A DNA stretch of 5,401 nt from Candidatus Zhuqueibacterota bacterium (lineage in GTDB: Bacteria; Zhuqueibacterota; Zhuqueibacteria; Residuimicrobiales; Residuimicrobiaceae): contig JAFGSU010000509.1 in NCBI GenBank assembly GCA_016934435.1, positions 1 to 5,401 of the forward strand. The letters are read 5' to 3'. Positions 1 to 5,401 of this stretch are shown one piece after another (position 1 is the first letter of the stretch; each line of letters opens with the position of its first letter). The position numbers and the translations under genes are program-made. A model generated the notes under the pieces. That model had not been told where the DNA came from, did not search any database, and saw nothing but the letters and a program-made list of their open reading frames with translations.

Positions 1-755
1 AACACCGGGCTCACCAGCTGTCGCTCCAGCAAGCTACAAATATCCGCAACACCGGCGCAGGGGCTTGCGGTGACGTTGCCATAAACGGGCGTTTGGGGCG
101 CCCTTAGTTCAGCGTCCGCAAGAGCGCGGGCCAGATGTTCCCGGGCCGGCTCCATCAACGGTGAATGAAAGGCGCCGCTCACCTGCAGTGGAACGGCGCG
201 TTTGGCGCCTTGAGCCTCTGCCAAACGCATGGCGTGGGTCACACCCGGCAGCGAACCCGAAATGACGATCTGCGTCGGTGTGTTGACATTGGCCACAACC
301 ACAATCCCGCTCTTCGAAGCCTCCTCACACAGCGATTTTATCTGATCATACTCCAATCCGATGATGGCAGCCATGCTCCCCTGCTGCTGGAGGCCGGCTT
401 CCTGCATCTGTTCTGCGCGGACCTTTACGAGTTTCAAGCCCTGCTCAAAACTCATGGCGCCCGCCGCTGTGAATGCCGTGAATTCGCCCAGACTATGCCC
501 TGCCATCATATCCACCCGGGGTTGTAACAGCGTAATGAGGGCATAACTGTGAACAAACAACGCCGGCTGGGTGATGCGTGTTTGCCGCAGTTGTTCCGCG
601 GGACCATTGAACGATATCACAGCTAAATCATACCCTAACAGCTCGGCGGCGTGCGCATAGAGGTCGCGCACCCGGCTGTGAGCCTGATAAATATCGGCCC
701 CCATGCCCACCGCTTGTGAACCCTGTCCGGGAAATATGACAGCCGTGCCGGCCAA
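1..755 (-). CDS. fabD: Malonyl-CoA:ACP transacylase FabD, 3' end cut by window edge
   Basis: FabD moves malonate from malonyl-CoA to acyl carrier protein in the cytoplasm, supplying the extender unit for fatty acid synthesis. About 251 residues are visible; the reading frame is open to base 1, so roughly the last 50-60 residues of a normal ~310-residue protein lie outside. The N-terminus carries the oxyanion-hole motif FPGQGSQ (residues 8-14), then TQPALF (62-67), the nucleophile elbow GHSLGE with catalytic Ser88, Arg113 in the place of the malonate-carboxylate-binding arginine, and GAFHSPLM with catalytic His197. The start is taken as TTG at 755-753: an in-frame stop lies six codons upstream, no ATG lies between, and AAGGA is 7 bases before the TTG. 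It follows fabH by 156 bases. The assignment is secure; the start codon is slightly less so. Confidence 0.95.
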   Translation of the reverse strand, partial: MAGTAVIFPGQGSQAVGMGADIYQAHSRVRDLYAHAAELLGYDLAVISFNGPAEQLRQTRITQPALFVHSYALITLLQPRVDMMAGHSLGEFTAFTAAGAMSFEQGLKLVKVRAEQMQEAGLQQQGSMAAIIGLEYDQIKSLCEEASKSGIVVVANVNTPTQIVISGSLPGVTHAMRLAEAQGAKRAVPLQVSGAFHSPLMEPAREHLARALADAELRAPQTPVYGNVTASPCAGVADICSLLERQLVSPV

Positions 756-911
756 ATCAGTATCCTTAATTCAAATTAATGCGAAACGTGTAAATGTATG
801 GATTTTTTTATACAATCAGCAACAAATTTCTTAACTATTTTTCATTTATTCGGCACATATAGTATACACTAATCCGGCCTGAAAATCAGGGCCGCAAAGG
901 GATTACATTCC
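756..911 (-). other. AT-rich fabH-fabD intergenic region with an imperfect hairpin
   Basis: This 156-base gap contains no gene. Just after the fabH stop, bases 875-882 and 886-894 can form a stem (CGGCC plus TGA against TCA plus GGCCG) with one bulged base and a three-base loop. No U-run follows on the minus strand, so it does not look like an intrinsic terminator. Beyond it, the arms TAGT (860-863) and ACTA (868-871) flank four bases, and the minus strand reads TATACT at 866-861, a good -10 match; the best -35 at 17 bases (CTGATT, 889-884) matches only 3 of 6 positions. A weak internal promoter or operator for fabD is possible but unproven. Confidence 0.3.
763..767 (-). promoter_or_regulatory. 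Ribosome binding site that sets the fabD TTG start
   Basis: AAGGA on the minus strand stands 7 bases before the TTG at 755-753. Because the frame is closed by a TGA just upstream and contains no ATG before the conserved FPGQGSQ motif, this site supports TTG as the real start. Confidence 0.7.
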
Positions 912-1901
912 TTAAAAGCGGACGATGGCCGAAGCCCAGGTAAAGCCGGAGCCAAACGCGGCGAGCATGGCTACTTTATCCATCCCGAGCCGGCCGGCTT
1001 TAATCGCTTCATCCAGAGCAATGGGAATGGATGCGGCGGAGGTATTGCCGTACTTTTCCAGATTGATGAAAACGCGCTCCGGCGGAATATTGGCGCGTTT
1101 CGCCGTGGCATCGATGATGCGTAGATTGGCCTGATGGGTGATCAGCAGGTCCACATCATCGCCGGTCATCTGAGTCTGTTTGAGGATTTGTACGGCGGCA
1201 TCTCCCATGGATGTGACGGCTTCTTTAAAAACTTTATTGCCTTCCATTTTTATGAAATGGCGTCGGTGATCGAGGGAATCGTGCGTGGGCAAATAACGGG
1301 TGCCTAATCCTTCGACTCGAAGCAGGTCGCCGAAGCGGCCGTCGCTCTTTAGATAGGTGCCGAGGACGCCCCGTTCACCATCGGAAGCCTGCATGACAAC
1401 GGCGCCGGCGCCGTCGCCAAAGAGAACGCAGGTGCTGCGGTCGGTATAGTCGGTGATGCGCGACAGTGTTTCAGCGCCGATGACCAGGACGGTTTTGTTT
1501 TTCCCCGAGGCGATCAGGGCATCGCCCAGGGCTATGCCGTAGATGAATCCGGAACAGGCGGCGGAAATGTCCATGGCCGCCGAATTGAACGCACCCAATT
1601 TTTCCTGCGCAATGCAGGAAGTGGAAGGGAATCCCATATCCCCGGTGACCGTGGCGACCAGGATCATATCTACCTCTTCGACATGCAGGTGGGCATCGGC
1701 CAGGGCCTTTTGTGCCGCGTCGGTGCAGAGGTCGGAGGTGTAGCGGCCGTCTTCAATGATGTGCCGAATTTCCATGCCGGTACGTTCACGGATCCATTCA
1801 TCGGACGTATCAACCATCTTTTCGAAATCTTTATTTGTCAATATACCGGAGGGAATGGAAACGCCGGTACCGACAATCATGGAACGGGGAATAGATGCCA
1901 A
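912..1901 (-). CDS. fabH: Beta-ketoacyl-ACP synthase III (FabH)
   Basis: FabH starts fatty acid synthesis by condensing an acyl-CoA primer (acetyl-CoA or a branched one) with malonyl-ACP, releasing CO2. The 329-residue product has the normal family length. The complete Cys-His-Asn catalytic triad is visible: Cys116 in ISAACSGF, His256 in ITHQANLRI and Asn286 in KYGNTSAAS. The N-terminal TSDEWIRERTGMEIRH stretch (32-47), FGDGAGAVV (161-169) and the C-terminal FGSGFTWAS (316-324) are typical of the family. The start is TTG at 1901-1899, preceded by AGAGGAG at 7 bases. An ATG seven codons further in has no ribosome binding site in front of it. The gene sits between plsX (144 bases upstream) and fabD, as in many bacterial fab clusters. 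Primer preference cannot be read from the sequence with confidence. Confidence 0.97.
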   Translation of the reverse strand: MASIPRSMIVGTGVSIPSGILTNKDFEKMVDTSDEWIRERTGMEIRHIIEDGRYTSDLCTDAAQKALADAHLHVEEVDMILVATVTGDMGFPSTSCIAQEKLGAFNSAAMDISAACSGFIYGIALGDALIASGKNKTVLVIGAETLSRITDYTDRSTCVLFGDGAGAVVMQASDGERGVLGTYLKSDGRFGDLLRVEGLGTRYLPTHDSLDHRRHFIKMEGNKVFKEAVTSMGDAAVQILKQTQMTGDDVDLLITHQANLRIIDATAKRANIPPERVFINLEKYGNTSAASIPIALDEAIKAGRLGMDKVAMLAAFGSGFTWASAIVRF

Positions 1902-2045
1902 TTTCTAACTCCTCTTTACGGTAGTAACCTGAAAATATATATTATCCATCAATGTTTCAGAACGGTGTTTAAGGGTGTCCTAGTTTTATCGGTTTTTTTT
2001 ATATTGTATCCGACGCTTTATTTATGCATGCCGCAGTGCGATGGC
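1902..2045 (-). other. AT-rich plsX-fabH intergenic leader
   Basis: This 144-base gap holds no supported gene. It is rich in A and T, with an A-run on the minus strand at about 1993-2000. -10-like hexamers can be read on the minus strand (TACAAT and GATAAT), but none has a convincing -35 at 16-18 bases. I find no strong hairpin and no intrinsic terminator. The length is unusual for two genes that are normally close together, so a separate promoter or a leader for fabH is possible. Confidence 0.3.
1909..1915 (-). promoter_or_regulatory. Ribosome binding site that sets the fabH TTG start
   Basis: AGAGGAG on the minus strand is a near-perfect Shine-Dalgarno sequence 7 bases before TTG 1901-1899. 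The nearest in-frame ATG (1880-1878) lacks such a site, so the TTG is the better start. Confidence 0.75.
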
Positions 2046-3053
2046 TTAACAGCATCCCAGTTCGAGCTGTTGTTGAATATGCTCGTTTACTTTTTCCGCG
2101 ACCATCTTTTTCGCCGCCAGGACGGCATTGCGGATGGCACGCGGTGAAGAGCGTCCATGCGCTTTAATGCAGACGCCCTGCACTCCTAAAAAGGGCGCCC
2201 CGCCATACTCTTGATAATCAAAGAGTTTGCGAATACCGTCAAAAGTCGGCTTCATCATCACCGCGCCGATTTGTGAGAATAGATATTTTCGCACCAGCCG
2301 GTTCAGGTTCGACTTGAACAAACCATGCAGGCTTTTGCCGAATTTGATCACCACGTTACCGATGAACCCATCGCAGACGACGACATCGGCGGCGCCGGCG
2401 AGCACGTCACTTCCCTCGATATTTCCAATAAAATTCAACCGGGAAGCCCTGAGCAGCGCGAATGCTTTGGTAGTGAGCTCATTGCCCTTGACGTCTTCGC
2501 GGCCGATATTGAGCAATCCGACGCGAGGGTGGACAATGTCGTGCAAGCGCGCGAAATAGATGCTTCCCATGACGGCAAACTGCAGCAAATCCTCCGGTTT
2601 GCAGTCCACATTGGCGCCGACATCCAGCACCAGGGCCGGCCCCTTTTCAGTCGGCAACACCGTGCCGATGCCCGGTCGTCTGCAGTTCTTCAGGCGTTTG
2701 AGAATAAACAGCGCCGCTGCCATGATAGCGCCGGTGTTACCGGCGCTCACCATAGCCTGAGCGCCGCCATTCTGCAATAGCCGCATGGCCACCGATATGG
2801 AAGAATCCTTTTTCAGTTTCACAGCCGCTGCCGGCGCTTCATCCATGCGGATGGCTTGCGAAGCATGCAAAATGGAAATCGGCAGCTCGTTGATGCGAAA
2901 GTGCCGCGCAAGTTCGTTTTTAATGGTCGCTTCATCGCCCACCATCACCAATTCCAGATCATCCCTGGATGCACGCAGCGCTTCGACGCCTCCGTGCACC
3001 AGCGCATGAGGTGCATTATCCCCCCCCATTGCATCTAATGCTATTTTTATCAA
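2046..3053 (-). CDS. plsX: Phosphate acyltransferase PlsX
   Basis: PlsX converts acyl-ACP and inorganic phosphate to acyl-phosphate, the donor that PlsY uses to acylate glycerol-3-phosphate; it is a peripheral membrane enzyme linking fatty acid to phospholipid synthesis. The 335-residue length is normal. Family motifs are seen in order: IALDAMGGDNAP (4-15), SAGNTGA (103-109), LDVGANVDCKPEDL (143-156), NIGREDVKGN (182-191), NIEGSD (211-216) and VVCDGFIGNVVIK (225-237). The start is TTG at 3053-3051, which places MIKIALDAMGGD at the N-terminus as expected for the family, with GGAG 7 bases before it. Codons 9-12 (MGGD) contain a run of eight G. The protein ends in two cysteines, which I do not recognise as a family trait. 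rpmF lies 90 bases upstream and fabH 144 bases downstream. Confidence 0.97.
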   Translation of the reverse strand: MIKIALDAMGGDNAPHALVHGGVEALRASRDDLELVMVGDEATIKNELARHFRINELPISILHASQAIRMDEAPAAAVKLKKDSSISVAMRLLQNGGAQAMVSAGNTGAIMAAALFILKRLKNCRRPGIGTVLPTEKGPALVLDVGANVDCKPEDLLQFAVMGSIYFARLHDIVHPRVGLLNIGREDVKGNELTTKAFALLRASRLNFIGNIEGSDVLAGAADVVVCDGFIGNVVIKFGKSLHGLFKSNLNRLVRKYLFSQIGAVMMKPTFDGIRKLFDYQEYGGAPFLGVQGVCIKAHGRSSPRAIRNAVLAAKKMVAEKVNEHIQQQLELGCC

Positions 3054-3060
3054 GTTTAAA

Positions 3061-3066
3061 CTCCGG
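3061..3066 (-). promoter_or_regulatory. Ribosome binding site that sets the plsX TTG start
   Basis: CCGGAG on the minus strand ends 7 bases before the TTG at 3053-3051. Starting at the later ATG (codon 9) would remove the conserved N-terminal IALDA strand, so the TTG is preferred. Confidence 0.7.
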
Positions 3067-3083
3067 AATTAGTTAACTGACAG

Positions 3084-3120
3084 GTGGCCCGATTTTGTTG
3101 TGCTTCCAATCCCGGGCCAC
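3084..3120 (-). promoter_or_regulatory. Strong hairpin in the rpmF-plsX gap
   Basis: Bases 3084-3091 (GTGGCCCG) and 3113-3120 (CGGGCCAC) are a perfect 8-base inverted repeat. The stem can be extended inward by ATT (3092-3094) pairing with AAT (3108-3110) if two bases (3111-3112) bulge out, leaving a 13-base loop. In the minus-strand transcript this is a GC-rich hairpin about 23 bases after the rpmF stop and about 30 bases before the plsX start. No U-run follows it on either strand, so it is not a classical intrinsic terminator. It may be an RNA processing or stabilising element, a pause site, or a weak terminator that reduces read-through into plsX; which of these is inference. Confidence 0.5.
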
Positions 3121-3143
3121 ATTGCATATGGTGGGATCACATT

Positions 3144-3326
3144 TTATGATTCTCTTGGTAGAAACACCGAACGGTTTTTATAATATCCACAATTCGGGCA
3201 TGCGCGATGAGGCAGTTTTGGCTGATGGCAATTAGAGCATTCCGTCACTGTGGGCATACTTGCATTCCAGTTGGCGCGTCGTTTGTCGCGTCGCGATTTT
3301 GAATGTCTTCTCTTTGGTAATGGCAT
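3144..3326 (-). CDS. rpmF: 50S ribosomal protein L32 (zinc-binding form)
   Basis: L32 is a small protein of the large ribosomal subunit. The 60-residue product begins with the typical basic stretch MPLPKRRHSKSRRDKRRANW (1-20), followed by a zinc ribbon formed by Cys30-x2-Cys33 and Cys43-x2-Cys46 in CSNCHQPKLPHRACPNCGYY. All four cysteines are present, so this is the zinc-dependent (C+) form. The ATG at 3326-3324 has GAGG 5 bases upstream. The gene starts 12 bases after the stop of the DUF177 gene, the standard pairing in bacteria, and the two are almost certainly co-transcribed. plsX follows after 90 bases containing a hairpin. Confidence 0.97.
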   Translation of the reverse strand: MPLPKRRHSKSRRDKRRANWNASMPTVTECSNCHQPKLPHRACPNCGYYKNRSVFLPRES

Positions 3327-3338
3327 TGGATCCTCTTT

Positions 3339-3839
3339 CTATTGCAAAAAATCTTTCAACTGTTCCCAACGTGGGTCCACCTGATCCGTCGGACAGTTGC
3401 ATGGTTCATGGTTTAGATTTGCTCCGCAACGGGCACACAGCCCCTTGCAGTCCGGTTTACATAGTCTCTTGGCGGGTAAGGCCAATATCAGCGTCTGTCG
3501 CAAAGGATCGGCCAGATCAATTTCCTGCGTGGTCGGGCTGACATAGCAAATCGCCTCGTCCTGTTCGTTTTTCAACTTAACATCGCTGGTATAGAGGATA
3601 TTCAGGCGATCGTGCAACGGACTGGTAAATGGTTCGATACAGCGATCGCAGATAAAACTTACCGTTGTGTGTGCCTCGATGGCGATGATGATCTGATCGC
3701 CATTTTTTTCCATCTGCAGCGACACTTCGATCGGAGCCTGGAATTCTTGATATTCCATCAAATCTAAATCTTCAGCCGAAACCTGCCGGCGTTGCTCGCT
3801 GTGCCCCTCGCAAAGATCGGCAATTCGTAGGATCAGCAC
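3339..3839 (-). CDS. DUF177/YceD family protein
   Basis: The 166-residue product matches the DUF177 (YceD) family, whose gene commonly stands just before rpmF. Members in E. coli and plastids have been linked to 23S rRNA accumulation, so a role in large-subunit assembly is likely; the molecular activity is not known. Visible signs are CDRCIEPF (64-71) and the cysteine-rich C-terminal half: ILALPAKRLC (118-127), then Cys131, Cys135, Cys138, the CGANLN turn (138-143), Cys147 and Cys149, followed by DPRWEQLKDF (155-164). Eight of its cysteines are arranged in pairs, which suggests metal binding by inference. The start is GTG at 3839-3837 with TTGGAG 8 bases upstream. A plausible promoter lies directly in front, in the 77 bases after ndk. 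Confidence 0.9.
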   Translation of the reverse strand: MLILRIADLCEGHSEQRRQVSAEDLDLMEYQEFQAPIEVSLQMEKNGDQIIIAIEAHTTVSFICDRCIEPFTSPLHDRLNILYTSDVKLKNEQDEAICYVSPTTQEIDLADPLRQTLILALPAKRLCKPDCKGLCARCGANLNHEPCNCPTDQVDPRWEQLKDFLQ

Positions 3840-3856
3840 GATTTGTACTCCAATTT

Positions 3857-3892
3857 AGTATAAAATTTAGCAAGAAATGGAATAAGAGTCAA
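3857..3892 (-). promoter_or_regulatory. Candidate sigma70-type promoter for the DUF177-rpmF-plsX-fab operon
   Basis: On the minus strand TTGACT (3892-3887, 5 of 6 to the consensus -35) is followed after exactly 17 bases by TAAATT (3869-3864, 4 of 6 to the consensus -10). A better -10 hexamer, TATACT (3862-3857), lies a few bases on but at 24 bases from the -35. A second, overlapping TTGACT is at 3897-3892. The location in the AT-rich gap between ndk and the DUF177 gene fits a promoter that starts the ribosome/fatty-acid unit. It would give a very short leader before the GTG start. Confidence 0.45.
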
Positions 3893-3916
3893 GTCAAAAG
3901 TTACGATTTTCTGAAT

Positions 3917-4345
3917 TTAATTCATTTTGCATTCAATTAATTCGCTGTCGCTGAAAAAGAACGCGACCTCACGGCGAGCGTTCTCCGGCGAATCGGAACC
4001 GTGGACGATGTTGCGGGAAACGTTTTCGGCCAATTCCTTGCGAATGGTGCCGGCAGCCGCTTTCTCGGGATCGGTGGCTCCCATGAGTGCGCGCCAGGCT
4101 TCGACGGCATTTTCTTTTGTCAGAACGGCAATCACACAGGGACCTTCGGTCATAAAATCCAGCAACTGGTTGTAGAACGATTTGTCCTTGTGCACCTCAT
4201 AAAATGCGCCGGCCAGCTGCCGGGTCATGCGGATCATTTTCAGGGCAGTAATGGTAAAGCCCGCTTCCTCGATTTTACGCAACACTTTACCCATCACTTT
4301 TGTTGCCACCGCATCCGGTTTCAGAATCGCCAGGGTTTGTTCCAT
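3917..4345 (-). CDS. ndk: Nucleoside diphosphate kinase
   Basis: Ndk transfers the gamma phosphate of a nucleoside triphosphate, usually ATP, to a nucleoside diphosphate through a phosphohistidine intermediate in the cytoplasm. The 142-residue product has the normal length. It starts MEQTLAILKPDAV with the nucleotide-site Lys9, continues with GFTITALKMIRM (29-40), the substrate-contacting FYEVHKDKSFY (48-58), and carries the signature NIVHGSDS with catalytic His115 (112-119), then an FFF segment near the C-terminus. ATG 4345-4343 is chosen because it starts exactly where the family does and has AGGA 6 bases upstream; an in-frame ATG 15 codons earlier (4390-4388) lacks a ribosome binding site and would add an unrelated extension. 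It follows korC by 50 bases and may share its transcript. The link with the oxidoreductase could reflect GTP/ATP balance around the succinyl-CoA step, which is inference. Confidence 0.97.
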   Translation of the reverse strand: MEQTLAILKPDAVATKVMGKVLRKIEEAGFTITALKMIRMTRQLAGAFYEVHKDKSFYNQLLDFMTEGPCVIAVLTKENAVEAWRALMGATDPEKAAAGTIRKELAENVSRNIVHGSDSPENARREVAFFFSDSELIECKMN

Positions 4346-4395
4346 GTACCTTCCTGCTCTGTTAGCCAATGAACCAATACCGTCCGCCATGCTGT

Positions 4396-4941
4396 TTATT
4401 TAAGGTTTTTAGCGGCATCCAGGCCGATGTCGAACGCTTTGAGGTTCAATTCTTCGGTGCCTTTGGGCACGCGCGCTTCGATAGCGGCTCGCAGCGCTTT
4501 TTCGCTGAGAATTTTCGAGATGCCGGCGATGAGGCCCAGGGCGACAATATTGGCCACCAGGGCCCGACCGGCTTTATCGCGCGCCAGCGCGATGATCGGC
4601 ATCTTCACTGTGCGGAAACTACCCTGGGGCAACCGGGTCACCGCATCGTTATCCACCAGAAGAATACCATCCGATTTTAAATCGTGGTGGTATCGGTCGC
4701 ACGACTCCTGCGTCAGGGCCAGCAACAGGTCGATATTAACGGCCTTGGGATAATCGATGTCTTCATCCGAAATAATGATTTCCGATCGACTGGCGCCGCC
4801 GCGCGCTTCGGGGCCGTACGATTGACTCTGGGTGGCGTTCAATTCATCGTACACCGCTGCAGCCTCGGCGAGGATTTTTCCGGCCAGCACCAATCCCTGC
4901 CCGCCTTCGCCGCTCAAGCGAATTTCATAACGAAAACTCAT
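4396..4941 (-). CDS. korC: 2-oxoacid:ferredoxin oxidoreductase, gamma subunit (KorC-like)
   Basis: This is the gamma subunit of a ferredoxin-dependent 2-oxoacid oxidoreductase, most likely 2-oxoglutarate:ferredoxin oxidoreductase, which interconverts 2-oxoglutarate plus CoA and succinyl-CoA plus CO2 with reduced ferredoxin. The 181-residue product shows the glycine-rich LSGEGGQGLVLAGKILAEAA (9-28), SYGPEARGG (41-49) and the YPKA segment, all typical of the POR/KOR gamma domain. No iron-sulfur cysteine motif is present; that part is normally on a separate delta subunit. The start is set at ATG 4941-4939, 7 bases after the korB stop, with AGGAG 10 bases upstream, overlapping the korB end. A TTG in frame at 4971 would add ten non-conserved residues and overlap korB. 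Substrate (2-oxoglutarate rather than pyruvate or a branched 2-oxoacid) is inferred from the KorB/KorC style and separate-subunit layout. Confidence 0.88.
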   Translation of the reverse strand: MSFRYEIRLSGEGGQGLVLAGKILAEAAAVYDELNATQSQSYGPEARGGASRSEIIISDEDIDYPKAVNIDLLLALTQESCDRYHHDLKSDGILLVDNDAVTRLPQGSFRTVKMPIIALARDKAGRALVANIVALGLIAGISKILSEKALRAAIEARVPKGTEELNLKAFDIGLDAAKNLK

Positions 4942-4948
4942 GATAGCA

Positions 4949-5401
4949 TCACTCCTGCTTAAATCGATCAATCAATTTTTGATATTCCTGTCGGCACTCC
5001 GGTCGTTCTACATCGACCAGCACGCCCGTGATGATTTTGCCTTCCAGTTCCTCCGGTGTCATGGTCTCCGCCTTGGCAACGGAAACGCTGTTCTCTTTCT
5101 GATGCAGGATCATATCCACCGGTGTGCCTTCCCGATTACGCCGTCCGAAAGCCGTGGGACATGGGGATATGACCTCGACCACTGAAAAACCTTTTTTCAG
5201 CAGGGCGCGTTCGATATATTTTTCCAGTTGTACGGCGTTATAGACCGTAGCCCGGGCGACAAAACTGGCGCCGGCCGCCTGTGCCAGTCCGCTGATATTG
5301 AAGGCATTTTCAAAACTGCCATACGGCGCCGTGCTGGCGCGTTTGCCCTTGGGCGTGGTCGGTGATACCTGTCCGCCGGTCATGCCATAGATAAAGTTAT
5401 T
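4949..5401 (-). CDS. korB: 2-oxoacid:ferredoxin oxidoreductase, beta subunit (KorB-like), 5' end cut by window edge
   Basis: This is the C-terminal 150 residues of the thiamine-diphosphate-binding beta subunit, partner of the gamma subunit encoded 7 bases downstream. The reading frame is open through base 5401 and the first visible residues read NNFIYGMTGGQVSPTTP, a hallmark of the KorB family that lies just after the thiamine diphosphate/magnesium motif; that motif itself (GDGD...N) must lie outside. Next come the segment FVARATVYNAVQLEKYIERALLKKGFSVVEV and SPCPTAFGRRN, also typical. The ATG at 5383 is this internal methionine of YGMTGGQ and not a start. Full family members are about 250-290 residues, so about 100-140 residues are missing. 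An alpha subunit gene (korA) is expected immediately upstream, outside the window. The substrate is probably 2-oxoglutarate, with other 2-oxoacids not excluded. Confidence 0.9.
   Translation of the reverse strand, partial: NNFIYGMTGGQVSPTTPKGKRASTAPYGSFENAFNISGLAQAAGASFVARATVYNAVQLEKYIERALLKKGFSVVEVISPCPTAFGRRNREGTPVDMILHQKENSVSVAKAETMTPEELEGKIITGVLVDVERPECRQEYQKLIDRFKQE

Noticed and set aside
165..527. Plus-strand open frame of 120 codons
   Set aside because: It lies wholly antisense to fabD, whose protein has a clear catalytic Ser and His; the antisense translation has no recognisable motif.
875..894. Intrinsic terminator after fabH
   Set aside because: The stem is short and bulged and no U-run follows on the minus strand.
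1683..2147. Plus-strand open frame of 154 codons spanning the plsX-fabH gap
   Set aside because: Most of it is antisense to fabH and plsX, it has no ribosome binding site I can see, and its translation resembles no family I know.
2325..2780. Plus-strand open frame of 151 codons
   Set aside because: It is fully antisense to plsX, which is complete and strongly conserved; the product looks like a codon shadow.
4001..4372. Plus-strand open frame of 123 codons
   Set aside because: It is antisense to ndk and its translation has no recognisable features.
3917..4390. Longer ndk start giving 15 extra residues
   Set aside because: There is no ribosome binding site before the ATG at 4390, and the family begins at the later methionine, which has AGGA at 6 bases.
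4949..5383. korB-like gene starting at the ATG at 5383
   Set aside because: This methionine is the internal one of the conserved NNFIYGMTGGQ motif, and the frame stays open to the window edge.

Overview
Every gene I can support lies on the minus strand, so the transcript reads from the right edge of the window to the left. In that order the genes are: the 3' part of a 2-oxoacid:ferredoxin oxidoreductase beta subunit (korB-like), the matching gamma subunit (korC-like), nucleoside diphosphate kinase (ndk), a DUF177/YceD protein, ribosomal protein L32 (rpmF), plsX, fabH, and the 5' part of fabD. The first and last genes are cut by the window edges. Gaps are 7, 50, 77, 12, 90, 144 and 156 bases. 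There is no RNA gene, mobile element, CRISPR array or long gene-free stretch.

The window joins two functional blocks. The right block is central carbon metabolism: KorB and KorC belong to a ferredoxin-dependent enzyme that interconverts a 2-oxoacid and its acyl-CoA, and Ndk balances nucleoside triphosphates. The left block is the widely conserved DUF177-rpmF-plsX-fabH-fabD cluster, which ties ribosome production to the start of fatty acid and phospholipid synthesis. FabD makes malonyl-ACP, FabH condenses it with an acyl-CoA primer, and PlsX turns the finished acyl-ACP into acyl-phosphate for glycerolipid synthesis. A plausible sigma70-type promoter sits in the 77-base gap between ndk and the DUF177 gene, just where the second block begins.

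The organism looks like a bacterium of moderate GC content with good Shine-Dalgarno sites. The ferredoxin-dependent oxidoreductase suggests an anaerobic or microaerophilic lifestyle. The L32 sequence (zinc-binding, four cysteines) and the gene order would fit a deltaproteobacterial or FCB/Calditrichota-like lineage, but I cannot settle the taxonomy by reading.

This is mostly an ordinary housekeeping region and I see no new system. The points worth a second look are modest. plsX, fabH and fabD all appear to start with TTG, each with a Shine-Dalgarno site 7 bases upstream, and the DUF177 gene starts with GTG. A strong hairpin without a U-tract lies between rpmF and plsX. A run of eight G falls in the conserved start of plsX. 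The gaps before fabH and fabD are unusually long and AT-rich.
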